From contig LUQO01000004.1 of assembly GCA_001627865.1 (NCBI GenBank), positions 136,384-200,383 of the forward strand: a DNA stretch of 64,000 nt, in the 5' to 3' direction. Made by a program: the position numbers and the translations under genes. The notes under the pieces were generated by a model. The model had not been told where the DNA came from and ran no database searches. It worked only from the letters and a program-made list of their open reading frames with translations. This document shows positions 38,690 through 48,822 of the stretch, piece after piece (position 1 is the first letter of the stretch; each line of letters opens with the position of its first letter). Source of the stretch: SAR324 cluster bacterium REDSEA-S27_B3. Its GTDB lineage: Bacteria; SAR324; NAC60-12.

Positions 38690-39661
38690 ATGGCAGAAAA
38701 ACAAACCTCACAATTTTCTCCAGTTCAGGAAATTTTTATTCCAAACATAAAAATCATTGGAGTCGGTGGAGCCGGAGGCAATGTTGTCACCCAAATGGCG
38801 GAAGAAAATCTTGACCAGGTTGAAACAATAATTTGCAACACAGATGTCAAAGCGCTCAAGCGCAATAAATCTCATAAGAAGATTGAACTTGGCAAAAAGC
38901 TTACACGTGGAATGGGCGCGGGCGCTCGTCCGGAAGTAGGAGAAAGTGCGGCGGAAGAGAGCATCAGTGAATTGAGCGAGGCTGTTGATGGCGCAAACAT
39001 GGTATTTATTGCAGCCGGTATGGGAGGCGGAACAGGGACAGGAGCGGCTCCAACTATTGCGCGAATGGCAATGGAAAAGCAAATTCTTACTGTTGGAATT
39101 GTTACCATCCCTTTTTCTTTTGAAGGCACAAAAAGAAGGGAATCAGGACTGGCAGGTGTGGATCGTCTAAGAGAATTCACTGACACACTGCTGGTCATTC
39201 CGAACGACAAACTGCTGGATGCAAGTACACAGAATACGAGTTTCCTTGAGGCTTTTCATATGGTAGATATGGTGCTGATTAATGCTATCAGGGGCATTAC
39301 TCTTCTGCTAAGCGGCGTGGGAGATATCAATGTTGACTTTGCTGATGTACAGACCATAATGAAGGGCATGGGGAAAGCAGTGATTGGACGCGGTGTGGCA
39401 AAAGGAAAGGACAGGGCTATCAATGCCGTAGAAGACGCGTTACATGGATCGCTGATGGAAGATACTGACATCCGTGGAGCAAAAGGTATTCTGGTACATG
39501 TAAACGGACCAAAAGACACAAGTGCTTATGAAATACAGGAAGCAATGTCACTCATCGAAGATATGGCGGACGAAGATGTTGAGTTGATCTGGGGCGCCAC
39601 ATTTTCAGAATCAGCAGGAGATGAAGTTGCCATGACCGTAATTGCTACCGGATTAGTCTGA
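38690..39661 (+). CDS. ftsZ: Cell division protein FtsZ lacking C-terminal linker and peptide
   Basis: 323 aa; 'GVGGAGGNVVTQM', 'AAGMGGGTGTGAAP', 'NVDFADV'; stops at '..MTVIATGLV'. Confidence 0.93.
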   Translation: MAEKQTSQFSPVQEIFIPNIKIIGVGGAGGNVVTQMAEENLDQVETIICNTDVKALKRNKSHKKIELGKKLTRGMGAGARPEVGESAAEESISELSEAVDGANMVFIAAGMGGGTGTGAAPTIARMAMEKQILTVGIVTIPFSFEGTKRRESGLAGVDRLREFTDTLLVIPNDKLLDASTQNTSFLEAFHMVDMVLINAIRGITLLLSGVGDINVDFADVQTIMKGMGKAVIGRGVAKGKDRAINAVEDALHGSLMEDTDIRGAKGILVHVNGPKDTSAYEIQEAMSLIEDMADEDVELIWGATFSESAGDEVAMTVIATGLV

Positions 39662-39711
39662 TTAATATTTCATTTCCCTTTTTTCAAACTCTGTCCTCCG
39701 GATGATTAAAG

Positions 39712-40452
39712 ATGAGCAGAACTCTGATCAAGCTCTATCGGACAGACAACGGTCCCTGTCCTTATCTGGAAAATGGAACCTGGCAGAATATATCCTTCCA
39801 GACAAGCGAACTTCCCGCTGACGGCTACACTTCACTTCTGAATCAGGGTTTTCGCAGGAGCGGACTCACCATTTATCATCCTGTTTGTTCAGGATGTCAG
39901 CAATGTATACCGATTCGTGTTGATGTGCAGAATTTCTCTCAAAACAGGGGACAACGCAGGACGTGGCGTAAAAACAATGATGTACGGGTTGAACACCATG
40001 CAGTGGAATACAAGCAGCAGGATTTTGAACTTTATCGGCGTTATCAAGAGGATTGGCACAAGGCGGATGTTCCAGTGGAAGAGGACGAGTATCTTGATTT
40101 TTTGATAGACTCTCCGGTTCCAACAGAAATTATGCGCTACTATCTTGGAGATAAACTGATTGGTCTTGGATGGCTGGACCGTTTACCGGAACTGCTCAGT
40201 TCAGTTTATTTTGTTTTTGATCCGGATTATGTCTCAAGGAGGCTTGGCGTTTTTTCTTTACTATATGAAATTGAGTACGCGCGAAAACTTGATATACAGT
40301 GGTTGTACCTGGGATATTGGGTAAAAAGCTCTGCAAAAATGAAATACAAGGCAGATTATCAGCCTGCGGAATTATTGCATGATTCCAAATGGATACCATT
40401 CAAATCTTACCAGCCGGAAAACACCAAACTATCTGCATCAGAAAATGAATGA
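39712..40452 (+). CDS. bpt: Aspartate/glutamate leucyltransferase (arginyltransferase-like)
   Basis: 246 aa; 'CSGCQQCIPIRVDV', 'YLGYWVKSSAKMKYKADYQPAELL'. Confidence 0.92.
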   Translation: MSRTLIKLYRTDNGPCPYLENGTWQNISFQTSELPADGYTSLLNQGFRRSGLTIYHPVCSGCQQCIPIRVDVQNFSQNRGQRRTWRKNNDVRVEHHAVEYKQQDFELYRRYQEDWHKADVPVEEDEYLDFLIDSPVPTEIMRYYLGDKLIGLGWLDRLPELLSSVYFVFDPDYVSRRLGVFSLLYEIEYARKLDIQWLYLGYWVKSSAKMKYKADYQPAELLHDSKWIPFKSYQPENTKLSASENE

Positions 40453-40948
40453 TTCGAGCAAGGAGTTTACCCACATCAGAAGTAATGATCTGCCGAGCAT
40501 GGTGGATGTTTCCGAAAAATCTGTTACTGAACGTAAAGCAGTAGCTATGGCACGTATTCATCTGGGTCATGAACTTGCTGAATTGCTGAGAAATTCCGGA
40601 AGCACAAAAAAAGGTCCGGTTCTGCAAACAGCAGTAATTGCAGGAATTCAGGGAGCAAAGCGTACTTCGGATATGATTCCGATGTGTCATCCACTGCCGC
40701 TTTCCGCGGTGGATGTGGATATTGAACTGGAGGGAGAATATGCCTTAATTCAGGCAACAGCAAAAACCTCAGCACGTACCGGAGTTGAGATGGAGGCTCT
40801 CACAGCAGCCTCTGTTGCGGCCTTGACTTTTTATGACATGTGCAAGTCTGTCACAAAAAGCATGAAAATTGAGTCTATCTGTCTGCTGGAAAAATCAGGA
40901 GGCAAATCCGGAGACTACCGTGCGAAAGATGCACAAATAAGCAAATAA
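40445..40948 (+). CDS. moaC: Cyclic pyranopterin monophosphate synthase
   Basis: 'MVDVSEKSVTERKAVA', 'KRTSDMIPMCHPLPL', 'TGVEMEALTAASVAALTFYDMCKS'; start set at MNDSSKEF. Confidence 0.95.
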   Translation: MNDSSKEFTHIRSNDLPSMVDVSEKSVTERKAVAMARIHLGHELAELLRNSGSTKKGPVLQTAVIAGIQGAKRTSDMIPMCHPLPLSAVDVDIELEGEYALIQATAKTSARTGVEMEALTAASVAALTFYDMCKSVTKSMKIESICLLEKSGGKSGDYRAKDAQISK

Positions 40949-40962
40949 CACTTATTCAGTTA

Positions 40963-41286
40963 TTACTGGAAAGAAACAGCCTGACCAAGGTTGTCTGAAA
41001 GCAAATCGGCCAGACACTGGTAAAATTCCTCCTGCTCAGCCCTTGCAAACCAGATGTCCTTTTCCTGCAGGAACTGGAAATGCCATGCGCGCGAATTACC
41101 TGCCAGCCAGATTTCCTTAATTGCACGCTGGGTGTTTATTACAACTTTTTTCCCGCTCAATTCAAAATTGACCATCAGCTTGTCCGGTGTGTGGTCGTAG
41201 TCAATTTCATCTTCATATTCGTCAAGTTTATCCTCCACTTTCTGGAACAATTCTTCAACTCTCTTAAAATATTCTTTATTTTCCAT
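40963..41286 (-). CDS. cyaY: Frataxin-like iron donor protein CyaY
   Basis: 107 aa; 'DKLMVNFELSGKKVVINTQRAIKEIWLAGNSRAWHFQF'. Confidence 0.9.
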   Translation of the reverse strand: MENKEYFKRVEELFQKVEDKLDEYEDEIDYDHTPDKLMVNFELSGKKVVINTQRAIKEIWLAGNSRAWHFQFLQEKDIWFARAEQEEFYQCLADLLSDNLGQAVSFQ

Positions 41287-41344
41287 CGATTTTATTTCAT
41301 TCAGGTTGATGATGATTTAGAAACAGCATTTTGATGCACCACTT

Positions 41345-41689
41345 TTAATAGAGACAAATCCAGGTAATGATGTCCACTCCTGAACGCAATGGAATATCCC
41401 CGTTGTCCACCAATTCATTGTAATACTGTGTTTTGGATTTGTGAAGTTCCGTGATAAATTCGGACAAATTCCCCTGATTGTCAAAAGCAGGTTGAAATTC
41501 GTCAACATAAAATTTCAAGCGCACCTTACCGCCTGTTACTGAAAGCAGCTTTTTATAAAGATGGAAATCCCAGTTCCAATTCAGTCCGGCATCCAGGAAA
41601 GCCAGATTAAAAGCAACTCTGTGTCCATAATTTTCTGTATCCGCCAATGTGCCGTCCACATCAAAAATAAGCGCTTCCAGTTTTGCCAT
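41345..41689 (-). pseudogene. 3'-truncated HAD hydrolase (CbbY-like)
   Basis: 'LEALIFDVDGTLADTENYGHRVAFNLAF' intact N-terminus; ends at 114 aa, before the later HAD motifs, about 60 nt before cyaY. Confidence 0.65.
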
Positions 41690-41867
41690 TAGTGATTACA
41701 TATTTTCTGGTTTGAGAAATAATATAAAACGCATATGTATGTTATTACCCAGGTTTTGATAGTCAATGCAAATACATTTTCTTTCAAATTGCGTTTTTTT
41801 CCTATTGTTTTCAAAATGAGATACGTCTTTCTGAAGTTTTCAAACAATAACCTCATAACAAAATCAA

Positions 41868-44800
41868 ATGAAACATTTGCTTAAATCAATATTTACATTT
41901 TGTTTAATTATTGGAATCTCTGTTTCAGTAAGCGGAGAAGCTCTGGACAATGCAGATTCACGTTTTCCTGAACGTCAGTATCGTCGCTTTCTGCTACCGA
42001 ATCAGATGAAGGTTATGCTTATTTCGGATCCCACCCTTCAGCGCGGGGCTGCTTCCCTGACGGTTGCTGTAGGCTCAATGAGCGATCAAAAGGAACGATT
42101 TGGTCTGGCGCACTTTCTGGAGCACATGTTGTTCCTGGGAACAGAGAAATATCCTGAAGAAGGCAGCTATCAGAAATTCGTTTCTATACATGATGGATTC
42201 AGTAATGCCTATACCGCTGATGATCGCACCAACTATCACTTTGAAATTGATCCGGATTATTTAGAAGAAGGTCTTGACCGATTCGCACAATTTTTTCTTG
42301 CGCCTCTGTTCAACCAGGAGCTGATTGAAAGAGAGTTGAAGGCTGTTAATTCAGAACACTCAAAAAATATACCGAATGATTTCCGTAGAATAAGGCAGGT
42401 GAAACGCAAAGCCTTTGAGGAAGGTCATCCAGCCAGAAACTTTGCTACAGGTACTCTTGATACACTTGCAGGTGTGACCAGAGAGGAACTGATGACTTTT
42501 TACCAAAAGCATTATTCCAGCAACCGCATGTTGCTGGCTGTGGCAGGCCCACAGGATTTGGATACTCTTCAGGAATGGGTTGTTCCGCGTTTTGTTTCAG
42601 TGAAAAACCTGAACCTGCAGGAAATAAGGGTTCCAGCAAAATTCATGAAACCCGATCCTCGATTTAGACTGATGCGTGTTAAAACAATCAAGGATACACG
42701 CACTCTGACATTGATGTTTGCTTTATCACGAACACTTCATTATTACAAAAGTTCGCCACTGGGAATGTTGGGTTTCCTCCTGGGACATGAAGGAAAAGGG
42801 AGTTTACTTTCGCTTTTAAAGCGTGAAAATCTGGCCACAGGTTTGTCTGCAGGGGGTGGAGAATCGAATAAATCATATTCAAGTTTTGAAGTAAAAATTC
42901 AGCTTACACCAAAAGGCCTCCGGAACTATAAAAAAATAATCCGGAATGTTTTTCAATATTTGAGTCTGCTGCGCAAAACAGGATTACCACGCTATGTTTA
43001 TGATGAAGTAAAACTGATGTCAGAACTGGATTACAGATTTGCCGAAAAGCCTGAAGGAACATCGCTGGTTAATGTTTTTTCAACACTGATGATGTATTAC
43101 CCTTTGCGAACAGTGGAAATTGCTCCGTACCTTATTACTGAGTTCAAACCGAGAATTTTTGACAGTATGCTCTATAATTTAACTCCGAAAAATATGCTGG
43201 CTGTTTTGGCGGCACGGGATGTTAAAACAAATCAAAAAGAAGAATTTTATGGAGCTGAGTACTCGCTTACATACAGCGATCCAAAACTGGTAAAGAAATG
43301 GCGCAATGTCAAAACTCATTCTGCCTTGAAGCTTCCGGAAGAAAATCCGTTCCTTCCGGAAAGCATGGATGTATTGCCTTTTGAGGGCGGCATACAGCTC
43401 ACTCATCAATCGATTAGAGGACTTGAACAAGAAGGAATCAGTTCTGAATTACTGAAAAGTTTTGAAAAATCGCAGGGCAAAATTTGGAAGACCCTTGATG
43501 AGTTGCTGAACTCAGCAGATATACCTTCTCCAGCAGAAAAAACTGGAGAATTAAAAGAGCTATTACGCAAACACACCTTAGGAGATCCTAAGATTATTCA
43601 GGATGATGAGTTTGGCAAAATTTGGTTTCAGCAGGATTTTCGTTTTGAAACACCAAAAGCTCAGCTGATATTCCGTATCAATACACCTAAAGTTTATTCT
43701 TCGCCAAGAAACGCGGTGTTATCTCAGCTGTACACTGATGCCATCAGTGAAGGGCTGAATGAATTTGGTTATCCTGTCAGGCTGGCAGGTCTGGAGTATG
43801 GTATCAATGTGGATAAAAAAGGAATAAATCTTACTTTCAGCGGATATTCAGACAGGATTCTTGAACTGGTGAAAACTGTGGCAGGTCATTTAAAGAAAAT
43901 CACCATCGATAAAAAAACCTTCAACACTCTCAAGGAAGTTCGCGCACGGCGCTATCAGAATTTTCATTTTCAGCAGCCATATCAGCAGGCATTTTATTAC
44001 AGGAGTTTACTGCTGGAAGGAAAAAAATTCTCCATCATGGAGTATGAAAAAGAAATCAAGAAAATACGTTTGAATGATGTTAAGAAATTCACTAAAAAAT
44101 TATTTGAACGTATATATATTGAGGGCCTTGCTTACGGTAATTTGCGTGCTGAACCTGCGCGAGAAGCGGCAGCAATTTTGCGGCAAAAACTTGAGGCAAA
44201 GCCTCTTCCTGAAACAGAACGTTTCCGGGACAGTGTTATACAGGTTCCTCCTGGAAAATCTCACGCGTTCACTCGTAATATGCAGGTTGATAATACTGCA
44301 CTGGTAACAGAAACACAGATTGGGCAGCTTAACCCTAAACTGCAGGCATCATTGCTGGTGATCGACAACTTGCTCCAGCCGCAGTTTTATAATGAACTGC
44401 GTACCAGTCAGCAACTGGGCTACATTGTTAATTCAGGCATGACGTTAATGGAGAAAACTCTGGGCTTAATATTTCTAGTACAATCTGGCGAATACGATGC
44501 AGAAATCCTGGAACAAAGGATGGATGTTTTTCTCACAAAATTTTACAAATCACTCGAAGACATTCCTGAAAAAGATTTTACAAAAATAAAGAAATCCGTT
44601 CTGCACAGTAAACTTCAGAAGACCACATCTGTTTCAAGCGAAGCCGATCGGCTGTTTACTATTGCTTTTGAACGAAACGCGGAGTTTGATTTAAACAGTA
44701 AAGGGATCACAGCTCTTGAAGAACTTAAACCGGAGGATATTTTGAGTGTTGTAAACAACTATATGCTGCCGTCTAATCAGCGCAGGCTGATTTTAAGAAT

Positions 44801-44903
44801 GACAGGAAAAAACCATCCGGAAGGAGAGTCAGCGGGAAAACCAATTATCTCAATTGCTGATTTTAAACAGTTGTATACTTGTCCGGAAAACTGTCTTCCC
44901 TGA
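41868..44903 (+). CDS. M16 (insulinase/protease III) family zinc peptidase
   Basis: 1011 aa; signal peptide; HxxEH 'GLAHFLEHMLFLGTEKYPEEGSY'. Confidence 0.92.
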   Translation: MKHLLKSIFTFCLIIGISVSVSGEALDNADSRFPERQYRRFLLPNQMKVMLISDPTLQRGAASLTVAVGSMSDQKERFGLAHFLEHMLFLGTEKYPEEGSYQKFVSIHDGFSNAYTADDRTNYHFEIDPDYLEEGLDRFAQFFLAPLFNQELIERELKAVNSEHSKNIPNDFRRIRQVKRKAFEEGHPARNFATGTLDTLAGVTREELMTFYQKHYSSNRMLLAVAGPQDLDTLQEWVVPRFVSVKNLNLQEIRVPAKFMKPDPRFRLMRVKTIKDTRTLTLMFALSRTLHYYKSSPLGMLGFLLGHEGKGSLLSLLKRENLATGLSAGGGESNKSYSSFEVKIQLTPKGLRNYKKIIRNVFQYLSLLRKTGLPRYVYDEVKLMSELDYRFAEKPEGTSLVNVFSTLMMYYPLRTVEIAPYLITEFKPRIFDSMLYNLTPKNMLAVLAARDVKTNQKEEFYGAEYSLTYSDPKLVKKWRNVKTHSALKLPEENPFLPESMDVLPFEGGIQLTHQSIRGLEQEGISSELLKSFEKSQGKIWKTLDELLNSADIPSPAEKTGELKELLRKHTLGDPKIIQDDEFGKIWFQQDFRFETPKAQLIFRINTPKVYSSPRNAVLSQLYTDAISEGLNEFGYPVRLAGLEYGINVDKKGINLTFSGYSDRILELVKTVAGHLKKITIDKKTFNTLKEVRARRYQNFHFQQPYQQAFYYRSLLLEGKKFSIMEYEKEIKKIRLNDVKKFTKKLFERIYIEGLAYGNLRAEPAREAAAILRQKLEAKPLPETERFRDSVIQVPPGKSHAFTRNMQVDNTALVTETQIGQLNPKLQASLLVIDNLLQPQFYNELRTSQQLGYIVNSGMTLMEKTLGLIFLVQSGEYDAEILEQRMDVFLTKFYKSLEDIPEKDFTKIKKSVLHSKLQKTTSVSSEADRLFTIAFERNAEFDLNSKGITALEELKPEDILSVVNNYMLPSNQRRLILRMTGKNHPEGESAGKPIISIADFKQLYTCPENCLP

Positions 44904-45034
44904 TTTCAGACTTCATTTGCTGAAAGAGTATATTTTGATTAACAGAAACGTGTTTATTTTTTATGTGGTATGAACCTTGCGAGTACTTTTTTTGCAGGAA
45001 AATTTAGAATACTACAATAAAAAAATACCTGGAA

Positions 45035-45358
45035 ATGAGTACTGAAAACAGAGTTCACCTGGAAATTGATCAGCAAAGGCGTATTGGAATCGCAGATGTG
45101 ATCAGCATGCTGAAAGGATTGCGCAGCGAAGCGAAAATTAAGATTGTTCAAGCTTCTGACGCGCATGAAGATGCATTTAGATCAAAACGCAGCAAAGGTA
45201 ACAGTGGTTCCTCCAGGTATGATATTTCCTCCCAGGATTCTTTTGACAAATCTCTGTCTGTAAAAGGAAACACAGATTTGCCGCAAATACGTGAACTGAA
45301 CGATATTGCCGCTCTGCTGCGAAGCATGGATATGCCTCAAAGCCAGCTATCTTCCTAG
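45035..45358 (+). CDS. Hypothetical protein
   Basis: 107 aa; ATG start, complete ORF, 3' end overlaps the next gene's 3' end by 4 nt. Confidence 0.5.
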   Translation: MSTENRVHLEIDQQRRIGIADVISMLKGLRSEAKIKIVQASDAHEDAFRSKRSKGNSGSSRYDISSQDSFDKSLSVKGNTDLPQIRELNDIAALLRSMDMPQSQLSS

Positions 45359-45978
45359 ATAACTCCTAATACTTTAAGCCGTTTCCTGTAGGAACTTACA
45401 GCACTTTCCGGAATTGATATGCCTGCTTCGCGTGCAACTCTGCAAAGTTTTTTAGCAGGATAGAGCGGCTGTTCTCGTAATATTTCAAATAAAAAACTCA
45501 GACTATCGGAATCAAGCAGTCTGTGAGCAGGTTCGGCAAGTTCTTCAATTGCATCAAGGCTGATGTTGTAAGCCTGGCCAATTTCCCTCCAGTCATTTTC
45601 CTCCAATAAATCTCTGATTTCTTTCTGCTCAGCAAGACTGATTTGATTAAGACTTCTTGGAACTGAAACTCCACACTGTTTACACCAGCGTCGTATTGTA
45701 CTTTCCTTGACTCCAGCCTCAGCGCTGATATTTTCAACTGATTCACCAGCTTCTATTCTTCCAACCAGTATTTCCCGTTCTGACTCTGTAAAGCGAATGC
45801 TCTTTGCAGTCTTTTTGTTTAATCGCGTGGATTCCATTTCCCTGGCAATTGCTTTCACAGCAGAGATTTTCAGATCAAATATTTCTGCCACTTCAGCAAT
45901 TTTTTTGCCCTTATCCAACTCGATGGCGATCTCGATGTTCAAGAGTTCTTGATTGACTCGATTAGATGTTGCTGACAT
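45355..45978 (-). CDS. Putative multi-HTH DNA-binding protein
   Basis: Start set at MSATSNRVNQ; 'KIAEVAEIFDLKISAVKAIAREM' and 'SVENISAEAGVKESTIRRWCKQCGV' HTH-like segments plus 'REIGQAYNISLDAIEEL'. Confidence 0.6.
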   Translation of the reverse strand: MSATSNRVNQELLNIEIAIELDKGKKIAEVAEIFDLKISAVKAIAREMESTRLNKKTAKSIRFTESEREILVGRIEAGESVENISAEAGVKESTIRRWCKQCGVSVPRSLNQISLAEQKEIRDLLEENDWREIGQAYNISLDAIEELAEPAHRLLDSDSLSFLFEILREQPLYPAKKLCRVAREAGISIPESAVSSYRKRLKVLGVI

Positions 45979-46214
45979 TGAGTAAATGTATGAAAGAAAT
46001 ATGTTTTTTATCTGCATAACTGCTCACACTAAATGAGGTCTTTTTGAATACATGGTCAAGACATTCTTGACAAGCTGTGCTTCCTTTGCGATGCTGAGAA
46101 CAAGTATTAAGGGGAAACAGCCCAGGATAATGGATTCCCCCTGATTAAAAGTGTGCTGATACAAAAGTTCTATTTTTGCATCCGGACATTAATTTGTATT
46201 TTGGAGTGAGGGTG

Positions 46215-46697
46215 ATGGAGGAAAGTTATAATACAATCATAGAATTTCGCATTATACCTGAATGTCTTGAGAAAATAAGCGACGACGGAAAAGTTTGGCT
46301 GGCACAGGCAATTTCGAATATCCTGATTGCTGATAAGCAGCTTTCCCCGGAAGAAAAAGGATACTTCAAAGACGCGATTATGATGGTTGATAATGATGAC
46401 CTGCGAAATGTATTAATTGAATCAATAAAAAATCGTGAAATTATGGAACTGGGAGAATTTTCAGAAGACCGTGAGTATGCTGGACATATCTTCTTCTTTC
46501 TTGGGATGCTTATTGCCGCGGATGGGAAGATAAAAACTTCTGAAGTTAAAATGCTTTCAACAATATGCGGCAAGCTTGGATTCCCACCTGATTCTTCAAG
46601 AATGGTATTGCGCTGGGTTACCGAATTGATCAAACTCAACAATAATAGAAATAAGATCATTGAAGATTTAAAAGAAATCAGACCGGTATTTGTTTGA
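46215..46697 (+). CDS. TerB-like domain protein
   Basis: 'MEESYNTIIEF..LAQAISNILIADKQLSPEEKGYFKDAI..FLGMLIAADGKIKTSEVKMLSTICGKLGF'. Confidence 0.5.
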   Translation: MEESYNTIIEFRIIPECLEKISDDGKVWLAQAISNILIADKQLSPEEKGYFKDAIMMVDNDDLRNVLIESIKNREIMELGEFSEDREYAGHIFFFLGMLIAADGKIKTSEVKMLSTICGKLGFPPDSSRMVLRWVTELIKLNNNRNKIIEDLKEIRPVFV

Positions 46698-46749
46698 GAG
46701 CTTTAGTAATCCATATTGACTTCATAAGAACTTTTCCACGCTGTTTTAA

Positions 46750-47679
46750 ATGTCGATATTAATTTGCATACCGGACACATTTGAGCCGGAATCTTTGAGT
46801 TCAGCCTTACTTTCTATTGACTCAAACCTGCAAATAGAAATCGGTCCGGAAAATGTGAAAAATCCATTAGCAGTAGAATTTGCTGTTGTTTGGAAACATC
46901 CTGAGGGGCTTTTACTCAATTACCCAAATTTGAAAGCAATTTCATCATACGGGCATGGAGTGGATGGTTTGTTTTCAGATAAGAAACTTCCACAAGACGT
47001 ACCCGTTGTACGTATAAAAGATGAAACAATGGCTGAGTTGATGAGTGAATATTTACTGGCTGTTGTGCTTCTCAAACGGAGGCAGCTGCTGGAATACGCA
47101 AATAATCCGGAATTCAGTGCATGGGGAACTTCCAGACCTCATCCGGGGAATCAAATCGGCATACTTGGTCTGGGATATCTGGGACAGGCAGCAGCGAAAG
47201 TATTTTTAAACATGGGGTTTGATGTTGCCGGATGGAGCCGTAGAAAGAAACAAATTAATGGTGTCAACTGTTTTTCAGAAACTGAAGGAATGATTCAGAT
47301 GCTTAACAAAACTGATTATCTGATCAATTTGCTTCCAAACACTACTGCCACTCAGGATTTGTTAAACACCCAGACTTTGACTCAGCTGAAACGTGGTGCA
47401 TATATAATTAATGTAGGAAGGGGGCAGACACTTGTGGATGAAGATCTGATTGCCTTACTTGATGATGGCCATTTATCCGGAGCGTGTCTCGATGTATTCC
47501 GGACGGAACCACTGCCAGCAGAACATCCATTCCGTAAACATAGTAAAGTACTTGTCACTCCACACAATTCCAGCGAAACTCCTGCTGAATCTGTTGCGCC
47601 GCAAATACTTGAGAATTACCGAAGGGCCATATCCGGGAAACAACTATTGAACATGGTTGACTTAGAGCATGGCTATTGA
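46750..47679 (+). CDS. D-isomer-specific 2-hydroxyacid dehydrogenase
   Basis: 309 aa; 'IGILGLGYLGQAAAKVFLNMGFDVAGWSR', 'LKRGAYIINVGRGQTLVDEDLIALLDDGHLSGACLDVFRTEPLP'. Confidence 0.92.
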   Translation: MSILICIPDTFEPESLSSALLSIDSNLQIEIGPENVKNPLAVEFAVVWKHPEGLLLNYPNLKAISSYGHGVDGLFSDKKLPQDVPVVRIKDETMAELMSEYLLAVVLLKRRQLLEYANNPEFSAWGTSRPHPGNQIGILGLGYLGQAAAKVFLNMGFDVAGWSRRKKQINGVNCFSETEGMIQMLNKTDYLINLLPNTTATQDLLNTQTLTQLKRGAYIINVGRGQTLVDEDLIALLDDGHLSGACLDVFRTEPLPAEHPFRKHSKVLVTPHNSSETPAESVAPQILENYRRAISGKQLLNMVDLEHGY

Positions 47680-47682
47680 TCC

Positions 47683-48819
47683 ATGAATCCCCGCTTTTTA
47701 TTTTCTCCCCAAATTTCCTGTTTCCTTTTTCTTTTGTTCAGTAGTGTGTGGCTGGTTTCCTGTGGTTTACGGACAGCCCCGAGATTTATTCCGGAAGTAA
47801 AATCAAAACCAACATTCTCTGACTTAAAAATACAGCAGCGCGATAATCGAGTACGTTTATCCTGGAGAATCAAACAGACTGAGAGAAATCAGAGATTGAT
47901 GAAGTTTGGAACAGAGCAGGATGAGGAAGATTATTTCCTGATTCAGAAACAGCTTATTCAACTTAATTGCAGAAATTGTGAGGTGATAGAACTGCCTGAA
48001 GAACGGGTGTTATTTAATAGTGACTCATTAGTTCAGGAAGCGAATCAATTTTATTATTATATGGAACTTCCAGAAACAGGCTTATATATACATCAATATC
48101 AGCTTAGTCATCGTGGACCTGATAATGAGAATATGTCTCCTGCACAAACTGTAAGATTGAAACTGAGTAATTTGTTTCCAGCAGTGCCTGTGCCGAAACT
48201 GGATATTGTTCAAATTGAAGATGAAAGTCAAATTGTACGATTCCCTTTTGGCAAAGTTGTGTTACATAAAAAAACTTCCGTTTCAGGAAAAGAAGAAAAA
48301 ATACAGCTAAAGGAAATAGGAGAAACTGAAGAATCTGGAGAACTTCCTTTACAAATGCAGCCATTAATCGAGACAAGGGTATTTATATTGAGACTGTCCT
48401 GGCCTCAGCAATTAAATAATAGTTTGAGTGGTATATCAGGTGAAGGAGACTCTTTTGAGAATCAGGGACATTATCTGACTCATCTGTACCGTACTGTCAA
48501 TGAGGCTAAGTGGCAGGAAACTCCGATTAACAGTGTTTCTGCCTCAAATAACTACTACCTGGACAAACTTAAAATACGAATTCCACCCCCAAATCGACCT
48601 CATTTAGCAGATACTCATCCGGATATGTTCAACTCAAAAATCCTGTTTTATATTGATTTGTCAGGTGAATATGTAGATACTTGGCGGTATAAAATGAGGT
48701 TGGTTGACCGTTTTGGAAATGAAAGTGAAGCATCGGAAACGGTCATCTTTCGATTGCCTGATACCTCTATTTTAGCAAATAGTTTTAGTAAAAAGATTTT
48801 GGTTCCTCTCGCTGATTGA
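47683..48819 (+). CDS. Putative lipoprotein (FN3-like segments)
   Basis: 378 aa; lipobox-like 'SVWLVSCG'; tandem with TPR gene. Confidence 0.55.
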   Translation: MNPRFLFSPQISCFLFLLFSSVWLVSCGLRTAPRFIPEVKSKPTFSDLKIQQRDNRVRLSWRIKQTERNQRLMKFGTEQDEEDYFLIQKQLIQLNCRNCEVIELPEERVLFNSDSLVQEANQFYYYMELPETGLYIHQYQLSHRGPDNENMSPAQTVRLKLSNLFPAVPVPKLDIVQIEDESQIVRFPFGKVVLHKKTSVSGKEEKIQLKEIGETEESGELPLQMQPLIETRVFILRLSWPQQLNNSLSGISGEGDSFENQGHYLTHLYRTVNEAKWQETPINSVSASNNYYLDKLKIRIPPPNRPHLADTHPDMFNSKILFYIDLSGEYVDTWRYKMRLVDRFGNESEASETVIFRLPDTSILANSFSKKILVPLAD

Positions 48820-48822
48820 CCT

